Positions 8,632 through 20,049 of a stretch of DNA of 64,000 bases are shown one piece after another. The notes below the pieces were generated by a model. It had not been told where the DNA came from. It saw only the letters and a list, made by a program, of their open reading frames with translations, and ran no database searches. Made by a program: the position numbers and the translations under genes. Within the stretch, counting starts at the first letter, position 1. Every line of letters starts with the position of its first letter. Origin of the DNA: Hydrogenophilales bacterium (GTDB lineage: Bacteria; Pseudomonadota; Gammaproteobacteria; Burkholderiales; Eutrophovitaceae); contig CACKOO010000001.1 of the NCBI GenBank assembly GCA_902601765.1, forward strand, positions 155,839-219,838. Direction: 5' to 3'.

Positions 8632-9459
8632 ATGAATCCGATATCCGAAAAAAAAAGCCATTCCCTTGTAGATTTCAATTCAGTTGGTTTTTCCTACGGT
8701 AAAATGGAGATTCTCAAGGATATAAACGTTAGTTTACCGAGGGGAAAAATTACGGCTATTTTTGGAGGAAGTGGTACAGGTAAAACTACTTTTTTGAGAT
8801 TGATGGGAGGGCAATTGCGCCCATCGCAAGGAGCCGTTAATTTCGATGGAATCCCAATTAATAAAATGTCGTATCGAGAGTTGTATGCCGCTCGCAGAAG
8901 AATGGGAATGCTATTTCAGTTTGGAGCGCTTTTCACGGACCTAACAGTTTTTGAAAACGTAGCTTTCCCATTACGTGAGCATACCAATCTTTCAGCTAAA
9001 TTATTACGTGATTTAGTTGTGATGAAATTGCACGCTGTTGGGCTCAGAGGCGCTAAAAATTTAAATACATCTGAATTATCTGGTGGAATGGCTAGAAGAG
9101 TTGCTTTGGCCCGCGCGATAGCGCTAGACCCTGAATTGATTATGTATGACGAGCCTTTTACCGGACTTGATCCCATAGCAACCGCGGTTATAGCTAACTT
9201 AATTCGTAAATTGAATAATGCTTTAGGTATTACCTCGGTTTTAGTGACGCACGATGTTGAAGTATCCTTGCAAATAGTGGATTACTGTGTGGTACTAGCT
9301 TCTGGTGAAGTGGTAGGACAGGGAACTCCGCAGGAAATTAGGCAATCCGATAACCCGTTAATTAAACAATTTATAAATGGTCAAATTGATGGGCCAGTGC
9401 CCTTACACTATCCTGCTCCTGACTATACTCGGGATTTAGGAGTTTCCAGTGAGAAATAA
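8632..9459 (+). CDS. mlaF: Phospholipid ABC transporter ATP-binding protein MlaF
   Basis: ATPase of the MlaFEDB complex that moves phospholipids between inner and outer membranes to maintain outer-membrane lipid asymmetry. In the 275-aa protein, Walker A GGSGTGKT is at 45-52, the signature LSGGMARR at 149-156 and the Walker B DE pair at 173-174 (YDEPFTGLDP). The C-terminal extension beyond residue 245 is typical of MlaF, where it contacts MlaB. First gene of mlaFEDCB; its 3' end overlaps mlaE by 11 bases. Confidence 0.95.
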   Translation: MNPISEKKSHSLVDFNSVGFSYGKMEILKDINVSLPRGKITAIFGGSGTGKTTFLRLMGGQLRPSQGAVNFDGIPINKMSYRELYAARRRMGMLFQFGALFTDLTVFENVAFPLREHTNLSAKLLRDLVVMKLHAVGLRGAKNLNTSELSGGMARRVALARAIALDPELIMYDEPFTGLDPIATAVIANLIRKLNNALGITSVLVTHDVEVSLQIVDYCVVLASGEVVGQGTPQEIRQSDNPLIKQFINGQIDGPVPLHYPAPDYTRDLGVSSEK

Positions 9460-10246
9460 CACATTATTCAGAGGTATGATTCTGGTCGGTAAATTAACTA
9501 TCGATGGTGTGTGGAAAATAGGTTCCGCCAGCAGATTTATGTTCTACGTAATTTGCCGGTCCGGTATGACGGTAAGGAGACCTCGGTTACTTCTGGACGA
9601 AATCTATTTTGCGGGAGCACTTTCACTGATTATTATAATAGTTTCCGGGCTTTTTGTTGGATTGGTACTGGGGCTTCAAGGCTATGAGACTTTGAAACGT
9701 TACGGTTCAGCTGAGGCGGTAGGAACCTTGGTAGCTTTATCATTGGTTAGGGAGTTAGGACCGGTAGTGGCAGCCCTGTTATTCGCCTCAAGGGCGGGTT
9801 CAGCGATGACTGCAAAAATAGGGATTATGAAGTCTACGGAACAACTTTCGGCTATGGAGATGATGGCGGTAGACCCTTATTCGAGAGTTGTAACGCCTAT
9901 GTTTTGGGGTGGTTTTTTTTCAATGCCTCTCCTGGCGGCGATCTTCAGTGCCATGGGGATTTTTGGGGGTTACTTGATAACGGTAGTGGTCATAGGTGTT
10001 GATGGTGGTGCGTTTTGGTCCCAAATGCAGGCGAGTGTAGATTTCCAAGGAGATATTTTGAATGGGATTTATAAGAGTGTTGTATTTGGATTTGCTGTTA
10101 ATGCAATAGCTCTATTCGAAGGGTTTGATTGTTTGCCCACTGCAGAGGGCGTATCTAGAGCCGTAACCAGAACAGTTGTAACATCGGCTCTTGCGGTATT
10201 AGCTTTAGATTTTGTCTTAACGGCATTTATGTTTACGGGGGCGTGA
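9449..10246 (+). CDS. mlaE: Phospholipid ABC transporter permease MlaE
   Basis: Integral membrane permease (MlaE/YrbE family) of the Mla system. The 265-aa protein has about five membrane segments and the conserved core RELGPVVAALLFASRAGSAM near residue 111, then EQLSAMEMMAVDP. The GTG start at 9449 overlaps mlaF; an ATG at 9476 is an alternative that would shorten the protein by nine residues. It is followed after 3 bases by mlaD. Confidence 0.95.
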   Translation: MRNNTLFRGMILVGKLTIDGVWKIGSASRFMFYVICRSGMTVRRPRLLLDEIYFAGALSLIIIIVSGLFVGLVLGLQGYETLKRYGSAEAVGTLVALSLVRELGPVVAALLFASRAGSAMTAKIGIMKSTEQLSAMEMMAVDPYSRVVTPMFWGGFFSMPLLAAIFSAMGIFGGYLITVVVIGVDGGAFWSQMQASVDFQGDILNGIYKSVVFGFAVNAIALFEGFDCLPTAEGVSRAVTRTVVTSALAVLALDFVLTAFMFTGA

Positions 10247-10249
10247 GAT

Positions 10250-10720
10250 ATGCAAAGAGGTACAGTTGATATTTGGGTTGGCATTTTTGTAACTGTAGGG
10301 TTTCTTGGTTTATTATTTTTGGCTTTAAAAGTTGGAAGTGCAAACAATTTCAGCGTGTCTGACGGATACGTCGTTAGCGCCGAATTCGACAATATTGGTG
10401 GCCTCAAAGTTAAAGCCCCGGTGAAGAGTGCCGGTGTAGTTGTCGGTAGGGTAGACAGAATAGTTTTTAACAACAGTACCCTTAGGGCAACTGTCACTAT
10501 CCGGCTTGGTAGGCAATTTGAATTTCCCAAAGACAGTTCTGTTTCAATTCTAACTGCGGGACTGCTGGGAGAACAATATATAGGTTTGGACGGGGGTGGT
10601 GACATTGATCTTTTGGTTAATGGGGATAAAATTTTACTGACTCAGTCAGCAATGGTATTGGAAAAAGTAATCGGACAATTTCTATTTAACAAGGCATCAG
10701 AAAGTGGTAAAAAAAATTAG
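10250..10720 (+). CDS. mlaD: Outer-membrane lipid asymmetry protein MlaD (MCE domain)
   Basis: Periplasmic hexameric ring component with one MCE domain, anchored by an N-terminal helix; it forms the lipid channel of the MlaFEDB complex. The 156-aa protein has a membrane segment at about residues 7-26 (IWVGIFVTVGFLGLLFLAL) and MCE hallmarks (AEFDNIGGLKVKAPVKSAGV, LLGEQYIGL). Length is normal for MlaD and far shorter than mycobacterial MCE proteins. It sits between mlaE and mlaC. Confidence 0.95.
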   Translation: MQRGTVDIWVGIFVTVGFLGLLFLALKVGSANNFSVSDGYVVSAEFDNIGGLKVKAPVKSAGVVVGRVDRIVFNNSTLRATVTIRLGRQFEFPKDSSVSILTAGLLGEQYIGLDGGGDIDLLVNGDKILLTQSAMVLEKVIGQFLFNKASESGKKN

Positions 10721-10749
10721 TTGCAATGAAAATTATCAAGGAGTAGGAA

Positions 10750-11376
10750 ATGAAACAATTGGCAATAGCGGTATTTTTTAACTTTTTTTTACACGGTTTT
10801 TATATTGGGAGCGTTCAAGCCCAACAAGATCCAGATACTCTCGTTAAGCAAACGGTAGAAGATATATTGCAAACAGTGCAAAACGATCCTGCAGTTAAGG
10901 CAGGCGAAATCGGACGAATTAAAGAAATTATGGAAGAAAAAGTCGCCCCACACATTGATTTTACTAGGATGACGAGACTTGCCGTAGGAAGGAGCTGGCG
11001 AGACGCCTCCCGCGAGCAAAAAAAAGCTCTTGTAAATGAGTTTCATGAAATGCTTATGCGTTCCTACGCAGCTGCCTTCAAAATGTATAATGGGATAGTA
11101 ATTGAGACAAGACCTTTGCCACGTGTCAAAGCCGAAGATAAGCAAGTTTCCGTCAACACAATCGTTAAATTACCCGGAGGAGCCCCACCGCTGAGTGTAG
11201 ACTATGATCTGCTCAGGACAGGAGACACTTGGAAGGTTTATGATGTGAGAGTGGACGGTGCAAGTCTAGTGATTAACTATCGCACTGTATTTATGCAAGA
11301 GATTCAAAAAGGTGGGATCGAAGGGCTGTTAAAAGCCTTATCCGCTAAAAACTCGACTGATTCCGCCGCTCGGTGA
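10750..11376 (+). CDS. mlaC: Periplasmic phospholipid-binding protein MlaC
   Basis: Soluble periplasmic shuttle that carries phospholipid between the outer-membrane MlaA and inner-membrane MlaFEDB. The 208-aa protein has an N-terminal signal peptide ending near SVQAQQ (residues 22-27) and the MlaC/Tol-Ttg2 fold signature HIDFTRMTRLAVGRSWR. It starts 29 bases after mlaD with a GGAG ribosome site. mlaA is not in the window. Confidence 0.93.
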   Translation: MKQLAIAVFFNFFLHGFYIGSVQAQQDPDTLVKQTVEDILQTVQNDPAVKAGEIGRIKEIMEEKVAPHIDFTRMTRLAVGRSWRDASREQKKALVNEFHEMLMRSYAAAFKMYNGIVIETRPLPRVKAEDKQVSVNTIVKLPGGAPPLSVDYDLLRTGDTWKVYDVRVDGASLVINYRTVFMQEIQKGGIEGLLKALSAKNSTDSAAR

Positions 11377-11385
11377 ATATTTAAA

Positions 11386-11691
11386 ATGCTTAATGAAAAC
11401 GAATCTTGTATAGAAGTAAACAGTACATTAACCGAAGCCAACGCTGAGGAGATACTGAGTGAGGGAGTGATAGTCTTAAGTAATTCTACAGCAGATTCTG
11501 TTACCGCTGATTTCTCGGCTACCAGAAACATTGACTCGTCGTTGATAGCAGTTATGCTTGAATGGCAAAGAGTTGCGATAAAAATGGAGAAGCGCTTAGT
11601 TTTCGTGGGAGTTAGTAAATCAATCGAGAGTTTAATAGCGGTATACGGACTTTCTGAAATAATCCAGCTTGATTTTGAGCAAATTCCTTAA
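11386..11691 (+). CDS. mlaB: STAS-domain protein MlaB
   Basis: Small cytoplasmic STAS-domain subunit that stabilises MlaF in the MlaFEDB transporter. At 101 aa it is the usual size. The STAS core includes ADFSATRNIDSSLIAVMLEW (residues 45-64), where a serine sits before the helix as in other STAS proteins. It follows mlaC after 9 bases and closes the mla genes. The family is divergent in sequence; gene position supports the call. Confidence 0.88.
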   Translation: MLNENESCIEVNSTLTEANAEEILSEGVIVLSNSTADSVTADFSATRNIDSSLIAVMLEWQRVAIKMEKRLVFVGVSKSIESLIAVYGLSEIIQLDFEQIP

Positions 11692-11714
11692 AAATAGCGT
11701 TAAAGAAAAAGTTA

Positions 11715-12617
11715 ATGATTCCGGCGTTAGAAATTAAAGGTATCAATAAGAGTTTCGGCCCTATGCGAGCGTTGTCAGATATAAATTTGACTGTGGATCA
11801 AGGGGAGTTTTTTGCGCTATTGGGACCCAATGGTGCTGGTAAGACAACCCTGATTAGCATTCTTGCAGGTCTCTGTGTAGCAGATTCCGGTTTAGCAAAA
11901 ATCATGGGTAAAAATGTGGTGGTTGATTACCAATCAGCTCGTATGAATCTCGGGGTAGTACCTCAAGAATTAGTTTATGATCCATTTTTTACAGTCAGGG
12001 AAATTCTTAAAATCCAATCCGGTTATTTTGGGAACCGTGGCAACACTGAATGGATAGAAGAGGTAACTAATAGTCTAGGGCTTCTTGATAAAATGGATCA
12101 AAATATGCGAACTTTGTCGGGTGGTATGAAAAGACGAGTTCTTGTAGCTCAAGCCCTAGTGCACAAACCGCCGGTGATTATTTTGGATGAACCAACCGCG
12201 GGTGTCGACGTCGAGCTACGCAAGAGTTTGTGGAAGTTTATGAAAAATTTAAATTCGCAAGGTCATACGATTGTACTGACAACGCATTATTTAGAGGAAG
12301 CTGAAACCCTGTGTAAAAGAGTGGGGATGCTAAAACAAGGACGGTTAGCTCTTCTTGATACCACTCAAAATTTGCTAAAGCGTTTCTCTGGTATTAGTTT
12401 GTCTGTAAAAACGACATCCTCCGCAATGCCGAAAAGTCTAGATCATTATTCAATGGACTTCTTATCTGATGGGGAATGGGTGTTCAGGCTAAGCGATTAT
12501 TCTGAAGTAGAGGGTATCTTAGAGGAATTACGAAAGGCGAACTTGCCTGTGAAGTCATTAAGTCTTCGAGAAGCTGATTTAGAAGATGTGTTTTTTTCGG
12601 TAATAAAGGATAACTAG
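11715..12617 (+). CDS. ABC-2 type exporter ATP-binding protein (YadG/NatA-like)
   Basis: ATPase of an ABC-2 export system of unknown substrate. In 300 aa, Walker A GPNGAGKT is at 37-44, LSGGMKR at 134-140, Walker B ILDE ends at 158-159 and the H-loop lies in TTHYLEEAE. A C-terminal domain of about 70 residues follows. The permease gene starts 4 bases downstream. The pair resembles E. coli YadG-YadH and sits at this mla-ibaG position in many betaproteobacteria. An envelope-related substrate is a guess from context. Confidence 0.9.
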   Translation: MIPALEIKGINKSFGPMRALSDINLTVDQGEFFALLGPNGAGKTTLISILAGLCVADSGLAKIMGKNVVVDYQSARMNLGVVPQELVYDPFFTVREILKIQSGYFGNRGNTEWIEEVTNSLGLLDKMDQNMRTLSGGMKRRVLVAQALVHKPPVIILDEPTAGVDVELRKSLWKFMKNLNSQGHTIVLTTHYLEEAETLCKRVGMLKQGRLALLDTTQNLLKRFSGISLSVKTTSSAMPKSLDHYSMDFLSDGEWVFRLSDYSEVEGILEELRKANLPVKSLSLREADLEDVFFSVIKDN

Positions 12618-12621
12618 ATCA

Positions 12622-13377
12622 ATGGTTGGTTTTTCCACTCTGTTGTACAAAGAGCTGCTGCGGTTTTGGCGCGTGGTGTTTCAAACTGTGGCTGCTCCAA
12701 TACTTACTGCATTGCTTTATCTTCTGATCTTTTCTCACGTGCTCCAAGACCGAGTGACCGTTTATAATGGTATCAGCTATACGGCTTTTTTGGTCCCAGG
12801 ATTAGCAATGATGTCGGTTTTGCAAAATGCTTTTTCCAATGGGTCTTCTAGTATTATTCAGTCAAAAGTTACGGGAAATATAGTTTTTTTATTGCTAGCT
12901 CCGCTATCCCATTTTCAATTTTTTTTGGCCTATGTACTAGCTTCGACAATCAGAGGGGTCTCAGTGGGTATTGGGGTGATTTTGGCTTCCACGGTTTTTG
13001 TGTCTATCAGTATGGAGAGTCCAATATGGATTGTAGTGTTTTCTGTTTTAGGGGCGGGTATACTGGCATGCTTAGGATTGATAGCGGGAATTTGGGCAGA
13101 TAAATTTGACCAAGTTGCAGTTTTTCAAAATTTTATAATTATGCCAATGACTTTTCTTTCCGGTGTTTTTTATTCTATTCATTCGCTGCCGGATTTTTGG
13201 CAACAAGTATCTCGTAGCAATCCGTTTTTTTATATGATTGATGGTTTTCGCTACGGGTTTTTTGGAGAATCGGATGTGTCGCCACTCATATCTTTTTTAG
13301 TTGTAGGTTCGGTATTCCTAGCATTGTCATTTGTAACTTTTAATATTATCAAAAGTGGCTATAAGCTGCGAAATTAA
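12622..13377 (+). CDS. ABC-2 type transporter permease (YadH-like)
   Basis: Membrane partner of the preceding ATPase. The 251-aa protein has about six hydrophobic segments and the ABC-2 permease hallmark MPMTFLSGVFYSIHSLPDFW near residues 174-193, followed by NPFFYMIDGFRYGFFG. Two-gene exporters of this kind are polysaccharide, lipid or drug exporters; the sequence does not decide which. It is tightly linked to the ATPase gene and to ibaG 12 bases downstream. Confidence 0.9.
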   Translation: MVGFSTLLYKELLRFWRVVFQTVAAPILTALLYLLIFSHVLQDRVTVYNGISYTAFLVPGLAMMSVLQNAFSNGSSSIIQSKVTGNIVFLLLAPLSHFQFFLAYVLASTIRGVSVGIGVILASTVFVSISMESPIWIVVFSVLGAGILACLGLIAGIWADKFDQVAVFQNFIIMPMTFLSGVFYSIHSLPDFWQQVSRSNPFFYMIDGFRYGFFGESDVSPLISFLVVGSVFLALSFVTFNIIKSGYKLRN

Positions 13378-13389
13378 TTAAGGAAAATT

Positions 13390-14890
<1,501 letters not shown>

Positions 14891-14911
14891 CAGAAGCTTT
14901 AATTTTAGGAG

Positions 14912-15583
14912 ATGGATTTGGCAAATGAAATGCGAGGCTTAACTTTGGCCCTTTCTAAGGGACGAATTTTTGATGACACTTTTCCTATTCTCACGAAATT
15001 AGGCATGGAACCTTTAGGCAGTCCTGAGGCTTCGAGAAAATTAGTGATTCAAACAAAACAAAGTGGAACAAGAATAGTGTTAATCAGAGCCTCTGATGTG
15101 CCGACTTATGTTAGGCATGGGGCAGCAGACTTTGGAATAGCGGGAAAAGACGTTTTGGTTGAGCAAGGTGCTGAAGGATTATATCAACCCGTAGACTTGG
15201 GGATAGCGAAGTGTCGGATGGTTGTGGCGGCACGAGCCGACTTTGATTATCTTGGTTCGGTCCAACATGGAGGTAGGATTACGGTGGCAACTAAATATCC
15301 CAATATTGCTCGTAACCATTTTTCCGCCAAGGGTGTGCAAGTTAACATTATAAAACTTTACGGCTCCATGGAGTTAGCCCCCATAGTGGGGTTGTCGGAT
15401 GTAATAGTTGATTTGGTATCCACGGGAGCTACTTTGAAGGCTAACAACTTGCTTGAAGTGGAAGATATTATGCCTATCAGTGCCCGAATGGTGGTTAATA
15501 GGACGGCTTTGACTACCAAAGGATATTTGCTAGAACCAGTTCTCAGGAAATTAGAGATAATTACAAATAGTATTTCTTTATGA
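14912..15583 (+). CDS. hisG: ATP phosphoribosyltransferase, short form (HisG-S)
   Basis: First step of histidine synthesis, condensing ATP with PRPP. At about 220 aa this is the short catalytic form, which lacks the C-terminal regulatory domain and normally needs HisZ for activity and feedback. hisZ is not in the window. The start is uncertain: an AGGAG at 14907-14911 abuts the ATG at 14912, but sits six bases before an in-frame TTG at 14918, which may be the true start. LALSKGR marks the N-terminal core. Its 3' end overlaps hisD as ATGA. Confidence 0.95.
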   Translation: MDLANEMRGLTLALSKGRIFDDTFPILTKLGMEPLGSPEASRKLVIQTKQSGTRIVLIRASDVPTYVRHGAADFGIAGKDVLVEQGAEGLYQPVDLGIAKCRMVVAARADFDYLGSVQHGGRITVATKYPNIARNHFSAKGVQVNIIKLYGSMELAPIVGLSDVIVDLVSTGATLKANNLLEVEDIMPISARMVVNRTALTTKGYLLEPVLRKLEIITNSISL

Positions 15584-16878
15584 ATATAAAACGATTAGAT
15601 TCTCAGGATTCAGATTTTAAGAAAAAATTAACCGAACTGTTGACGGTTGAAGAGTCACGTGATCTGAAATTGCAAAAGTCAGTCGCAACGATAATAAAGA
15701 ATATAAAAACCTTAGGAGATGTTGCGCTAGTTAGTTATACCAGAGAGTTAGACGGTAATGAGGTCAATAGTGTGGAACAATTAGAGCTAGGAAAGGATAT
15801 ACTAAAAGATTCTTGGGACGCTCTCACAAACGAGCAAAAATACTCCTTGGAGAAAGCCAAGGAAAGAATAAAGGTGTTTCACAGAAAACAATTAGCCTCC
15901 TCTTGGAGTTATGAGGAACCCAATGGAACAATTTTGGGACAAAGGGTAACACCAATAGAAAAAGTAGGGTTGTATGTGCCAGGAGGTAAAGCAGCTTACC
16001 CTTCCTCGGTTTTGATGAATGCGATTCCAGCAAAAGTTGCGGGAGTGCAAGACTTGATAATGGTGGTTCCTACGCCGAGAGGCGTTCGTAATGATTTGGT
16101 CCTTGCGGCGGCGCACATCAGTGGTGTGGATCGAGTTTTTACAATTGGTGGGGCCCAAGCAGTGTCAGCTTTAACGTTTGGATCAACGCGGGTGCCTAAA
16201 GTAGATAAGATCGTAGGTCCCGGGAACGCGTTTGTAGCTGAAGCGAAAAGGCAGGTTTTTGGACACGTAGGTATCGATATGATTGCTGGTCCGTCGGAAA
16301 TTTTAGTCTTGGCTGATGGACGAGCAAATCCGGCTTGGGTTGCAATGGATCTCTTTTCCCAGGCAGAGCATGACGAGATGGCTCAGGCCTTATTATTGAG
16401 TTGGGATGATGATTTTATCCACCTAGTGGAACAAAATATGGTGCGCTTCCTGAGTAAAATGCCGCGGTCAGACATAATATTGCAATCTTTTAAAAATAGG
16501 AGTGCACTCATTAAAGTTAAAGATATTCAGGAGGCGACACAAATAACTAATGAAATTGCGCCTGAACATCTTGAACTTGCAGTAGAACAACCAAGAGCGT
16601 TGGCGGAAAAAATATTTAATGCAGGTGCTATATTTATTGGAAAATATTCGAGTGAGGCTTTTGGGGACTATTGTGCTGGGCCAAACCATGTGCTGCCTAC
16701 TCAAGGCACGGCAAGGTTTTCGTCTCCTTTGGGTGTTTATGATTTTCAAAAGCGGACTAGTTTAATTGAAATCTCTAAAGAGGGGGCGTCAGAGCTTGGA
16801 TCAATAGCGGGTGAGCTGGCTCGAGGAGAAGGGCTTTACGCGCACGCCCAATCTGCATTGATGCGAGCTAAAGATTGA
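15580..16878 (+). CDS. hisD: Histidinol dehydrogenase HisD
   Basis: Zinc-dependent NAD enzyme that oxidises L-histidinol to L-histidine in two steps, the last of the pathway. It has 432 aa. Visible hallmarks are [27 protein letters not shown], the zinc-site region [11 protein letters not shown] ... [10 protein letters not shown] and EIAPEHLEL. It overlaps hisG by four bases and hisC by one base (TGATG), so translation is coupled. Confidence 0.96.
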   Translation: MNIKRLDSQDSDFKKKLTELLTVEESRDLKLQKSVATIIKNIKTLGDVALVSYTRELDGNEVNSVEQLELGKDILKDSWDALTNEQKYSLEKAKERIKVFHRKQLASSWSYEEPNGTILGQRVTPIEKVGLYVPGGKAAYPSSVLMNAIPAKVAGVQDLIMVVPTPRGVRNDLVLAAAHISGVDRVFTIGGAQAVSALTFGSTRVPKVDKIVGPGNAFVAEAKRQVFGHVGIDMIAGPSEILVLADGRANPAWVAMDLFSQAEHDEMAQALLLSWDDDFIHLVEQNMVRFLSKMPRSDIILQSFKNRSALIKVKDIQEATQITNEIAPEHLELAVEQPRALAEKIFNAGAIFIGKYSSEAFGDYCAGPNHVLPTQGTARFSSPLGVYDFQKRTSLIEISKEGASELGSIAGELARGEGLYAHAQSALMRAKD

Positions 16879-17942
16879 TGAATCAGTATTGGAGTCAGGG
16901 GTTGGGAAAATTAACGCCTTATGTGCCCGGAGAGTATCCCTCTTCTGCTGGTATTATCAAATTAAATACAAATGAAAATCCCTTCGGACCAAGTAAATTG
17001 GCGCTTGACGCAATCAAGAAATTGCTTGGTACCAACCTGCGGCTGTACCCAGACTCCGGAAACTCTACGTTAAGAAAGATAATTTCCGATTACCATGGAA
17101 TTAGCGAGAAAAACGTATTTGTTGGAAACGGTTCGGATGAAGTGTTAGCCCATATATTTAGGGGGCTTTTCAAACAAGGAAAACCATTAATTTTTCCTGA
17201 CATCACTTATAGTTTCTACCCAAGTTTTTGCAATTTATTTGGCATTACTTTTGAGGCGATTCCGCTTACCAAAAATTACGAGATTGATTTGCAGGATTAT
17301 GGGATACCCAATGGAGGAGTGATATTCCCGAATCCCAATGCCCCCACTGGAATCTTTGTAAATATTGACAAGGTTGTGAGGTTTTTAGATTCAAATACAC
17401 AATCGGTAGTGGTCATCGATGAGGCTTACGTAGATTTCGGGGGTACAAGTGTCATTTCCCTCATAAAAAGTTATAAAAATTTAATTGTAACAAGAACGTT
17501 ATCTAAATCCCACTCGCTGGCTGGGCTCAGGGTAGGTTATGCGGTTGGAAATTCGAACTTAATTGAAGCCCTTGATATCGTAAAAAATAGTTTCAACTCA
17601 TATCCTGTCGACTTACTTGCTGAGGCGGGTGCGGTTGCTGCTATTTCAGATCGAAGTCATCTAAAAAACAATTGTGCGAAAATTATTGAAAACAGGTCTT
17701 ATTTAACTAAGGAGCTTCGTCAGATGGGGTTTCATATCCTACCCTCTATGGCTAATTTTTTGTGTGCATGCTTGGATGGAGTTGAAGGGAAGTGGATTGC
17801 AGATCAATTAAAAATAAGAGGGATATTAATTAGGCACTTTCAAAAACCCGATCGATTGGGTAAATTCGTACGCATAACAGTCGGTACCAAGAAGGACTGT
17901 GAAAGTTTGATTGTTAATTTAAATGAGCTATTTGGTGAGTAA
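16878..17942 (+). CDS. hisC: Histidinol-phosphate aminotransferase HisC
   Basis: PLP enzyme that makes L-histidinol phosphate from imidazole-acetol phosphate. The 354-aa protein has the N-terminal NTNENPFGPS, the PLP-binding lysine in TRTLSKSHSLAGLRVGY and FPNPNAPTG. The start is the ATG at 16878 overlapping the hisD stop. In-frame extension upstream to a TTG at 16875 adds only one residue and is unlikely. Confidence 0.95.
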   Translation: MNQYWSQGLGKLTPYVPGEYPSSAGIIKLNTNENPFGPSKLALDAIKKLLGTNLRLYPDSGNSTLRKIISDYHGISEKNVFVGNGSDEVLAHIFRGLFKQGKPLIFPDITYSFYPSFCNLFGITFEAIPLTKNYEIDLQDYGIPNGGVIFPNPNAPTGIFVNIDKVVRFLDSNTQSVVVIDEAYVDFGGTSVISLIKSYKNLIVTRTLSKSHSLAGLRVGYAVGNSNLIEALDIVKNSFNSYPVDLLAEAGAVAAISDRSHLKNNCAKIIENRSYLTKELRQMGFHILPSMANFLCACLDGVEGKWIADQLKIRGILIRHFQKPDRLGKFVRITVGTKKDCESLIVNLNELFGE

Positions 17943-17980
17943 AAGATTACTATCTAGATTGATACTTTTCGTGAACGCAT

Positions 17981-18568
17981 ATGAGAAAAATTGAAAAATC
18001 AAGGAATACGTTAGAAACTCAAATCAGGGTTTTCGTTAATGTTGACGGCAGTGGGGTTTCAAACATTAATACTGGCATAGGTTTTTTTGACCATATGCTG
18101 GACCAAATATCTAGACATGGTTTGATCGATTTAGATATAGAAGCAAAGGGCGACCTAAGCGTTGATGCGCATCATACGGTGGAGGATGTTGGAATCACTT
18201 TAGGACAGGCGATTAATGAACTTTTAGGGGACAAACGCGGGCTGAAGAGGTATGCGCACGTATACGTTCCCCTAGATGAAGCTTTATCACGAGTGGTAGT
18301 GGATCTCTCGGGACGCCCTGGACTTGTCTACAACGTTAACTACACCAGAGCTCTAATAGGCAATTTTGATTGCGATCTTATCTATGAATTCTTTCAAGGT
18401 TTTGTAAATCACGCGAACATTACACTCCACATTGATAACCTCAAAGGTAGGAATGCCCATCACCAAGCTGAAACCATATTTAAGGGGTTTGGACGTGCAC
18501 TTAGGGCTGCGCTTGAATTTGACGACAGAATAGGAACCGCTATTGCTTCAACTAAAGGTAGTCTTTAA
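17981..18568 (+). CDS. hisB: Imidazoleglycerol-phosphate dehydratase HisB
   Basis: Manganese enzyme that dehydrates imidazoleglycerol phosphate. At 195 aa it is the monofunctional form, without the phosphatase domain fused in enterobacteria; histidinol-phosphate phosphatase must be elsewhere. The metal motifs HHTVEDV and HHQAETIFK and the FFDHMLDQ stretch are intact. It lies 38 bases after hisC. Confidence 0.96.
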   Translation: MRKIEKSRNTLETQIRVFVNVDGSGVSNINTGIGFFDHMLDQISRHGLIDLDIEAKGDLSVDAHHTVEDVGITLGQAINELLGDKRGLKRYAHVYVPLDEALSRVVVDLSGRPGLVYNVNYTRALIGNFDCDLIYEFFQGFVNHANITLHIDNLKGRNAHHQAETIFKGFGRALRAALEFDDRIGTAIASTKGSL

Positions 18569-18585
18569 GTTTTGATGGGTAGATT

Positions 18586-19224
18586 ATGGGACTGATAGTC
18601 GTTGTCGATTACGGAATGGGTAATATACGCTCGGTAGCGAAAGCAATTGCGAGCGTATCGAAAAAAGAGAACGTTATTGTATCTGATGATCCACTTAAAA
18701 TTGCTTCCGCTGATCGCGTGGTGTTTCCGGGGCAAGGAGGAATGTCAGATTGTTTAAGAGAACTAGATTCCCGTGGTCTTCGAGACGCAGTAATTCAAGC
18801 AGCACAAACTAAGCCATTTTTAGGGGTGTGCATAGGGCTGCAAATGTTGTTTGATTTTTCTGAGGAAAGCGGAGGTCCATGCCTCGAGGTTTTTCGTGGC
18901 AGGGTGGCAAGATTTATAGACGGAGCTGTTAGTGAGGGACGGAAACTAAAGGTTCCACATATGGGATGGAATAATGTTCAGCAAGTTGTTTATCATCCAC
19001 TTTGGCGAGGTATTCCTGACAACAGTCGATTTTATTTTGTTCATAGCTATTTTGTGAAGGCGGAAGATGAAACAATTGTATTTGGCATATCAAAATTTCC
19101 TGACAAATTTCATTGTGCTTTGGGCAAGAAAAATATTTTTGCCGTTCAATTCCATCCTGAAAAAAGTCAATCGGTTGGCCTAAAATTATTATCTAATTTT
19201 GTGCAATGGGATGGTGAGGTGTAG
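18586..19224 (+). CDS. hisH: Imidazole glycerol phosphate synthase glutaminase subunit HisH
   Basis: Class I glutamine amidotransferase that supplies ammonia to HisF. The 212-aa protein has the nucleophile cysteine in FLGVCIGLQMLF, the oxyanion-strand region PGQGGMSD, and the His-Glu pair in VQFHPEKS. It is followed by a 69-base gap and then hisA. Confidence 0.96.
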   Translation: MGLIVVVDYGMGNIRSVAKAIASVSKKENVIVSDDPLKIASADRVVFPGQGGMSDCLRELDSRGLRDAVIQAAQTKPFLGVCIGLQMLFDFSEESGGPCLEVFRGRVARFIDGAVSEGRKLKVPHMGWNNVQQVVYHPLWRGIPDNSRFYFVHSYFVKAEDETIVFGISKFPDKFHCALGKKNIFAVQFHPEKSQSVGLKLLSNFVQWDGEV

Positions 19225-19293
19225 TCTTCCTCTCCTTCGAGTAATAAATCTAATGGTTAAGTTCGAAGTTAAAAATTAAAGGTTACAAATAGG

Positions 19294-20049
19294 ATGTTAA
19301 TAATCCCTGCTATAGATTTAAAAGAAGGGCAATGTGTTCGTCTTCGCCAAGGAATAATGAACGACGCCACAATATTTTCTGATGATCCTGCAAAAATGGC
19401 AAGACAGTGGGTAGTCCAGGGTGCTCGGCGTCTTCATTTAGTTGATTTAGACGGCGCTGTAGAGGGAAAACCGGTCAATAGTTCGGCAATAGAATCCATA
19501 TTGGCTGAAGTTGGAGGTAAAGTGGAGCTTCAATTAGGAGGCGGAATTCGTGATTTAGAAACTCTAGAACATTATTTTAGTAAGGGAGTGTCGTATATTA
19601 TTTTGGGGACAGCTGCGGTGAAGGACCCCTTGTTCGTTAAGAAGTCTTGTCAACTGTTTGGAGGGCGAATCTTAGTAGGTATTGATGCAAAGGATGGGAG
19701 AGTCTCTGTAGAAGGTTGGGCCAAGCAAACTTCTCAAACGGTTTTGGACTTAGCGAAACAGTACGAAGACTTTGGTGTTGAGGCAATCATTTACACTGAT
19801 ATTAATCGAGATGGAATGGGTTCGGGTATTAATGTGCCATCAACAAAGTTGTTGGCGCAATCTATCAATTTACCTGTTATTGCAAGCGGAGGTCTTAGCA
19901 GTCTTGATGATGTGCGGATGTTGAGAAAATGTGAAAAAGAAGGAGTTTTTGGGGCTATTACCGGCAGGGCTCTTTATGAAGGCACCTTAAATCTAAGGGA
20001 GGCTCAAGAATTGTCTGATCAATTGTCAAAGGCTCAGGAATGGGATTAG
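19294..20049 (+). CDS. hisA: ProFAR isomerase HisA
   Basis: TIM-barrel isomerase acting on phosphoribosyl-formimino-AICAR phosphate. The 251-aa protein has the first-strand aspartate in [14 protein letters not shown], the phosphate loops LGGGIRDLE and [10 protein letters not shown], and the acid residue in [13 protein letters not shown]. It overlaps hisF by 10 bases, so HisA and HisF are translated in tandem. Confidence 0.96.
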   Translation: MLIIPAIDLKEGQCVRLRQGIMNDATIFSDDPAKMARQWVVQGARRLHLVDLDGAVEGKPVNSSAIESILAEVGGKVELQLGGGIRDLETLEHYFSKGVSYIILGTAAVKDPLFVKKSCQLFGGRILVGIDAKDGRVSVEGWAKQTSQTVLDLAKQYEDFGVEAIIYTDINRDGMGSGINVPSTKLLAQSINLPVIASGGLSSLDDVRMLRKCEKEGVFGAITGRALYEGTLNLREAQELSDQLSKAQEWD

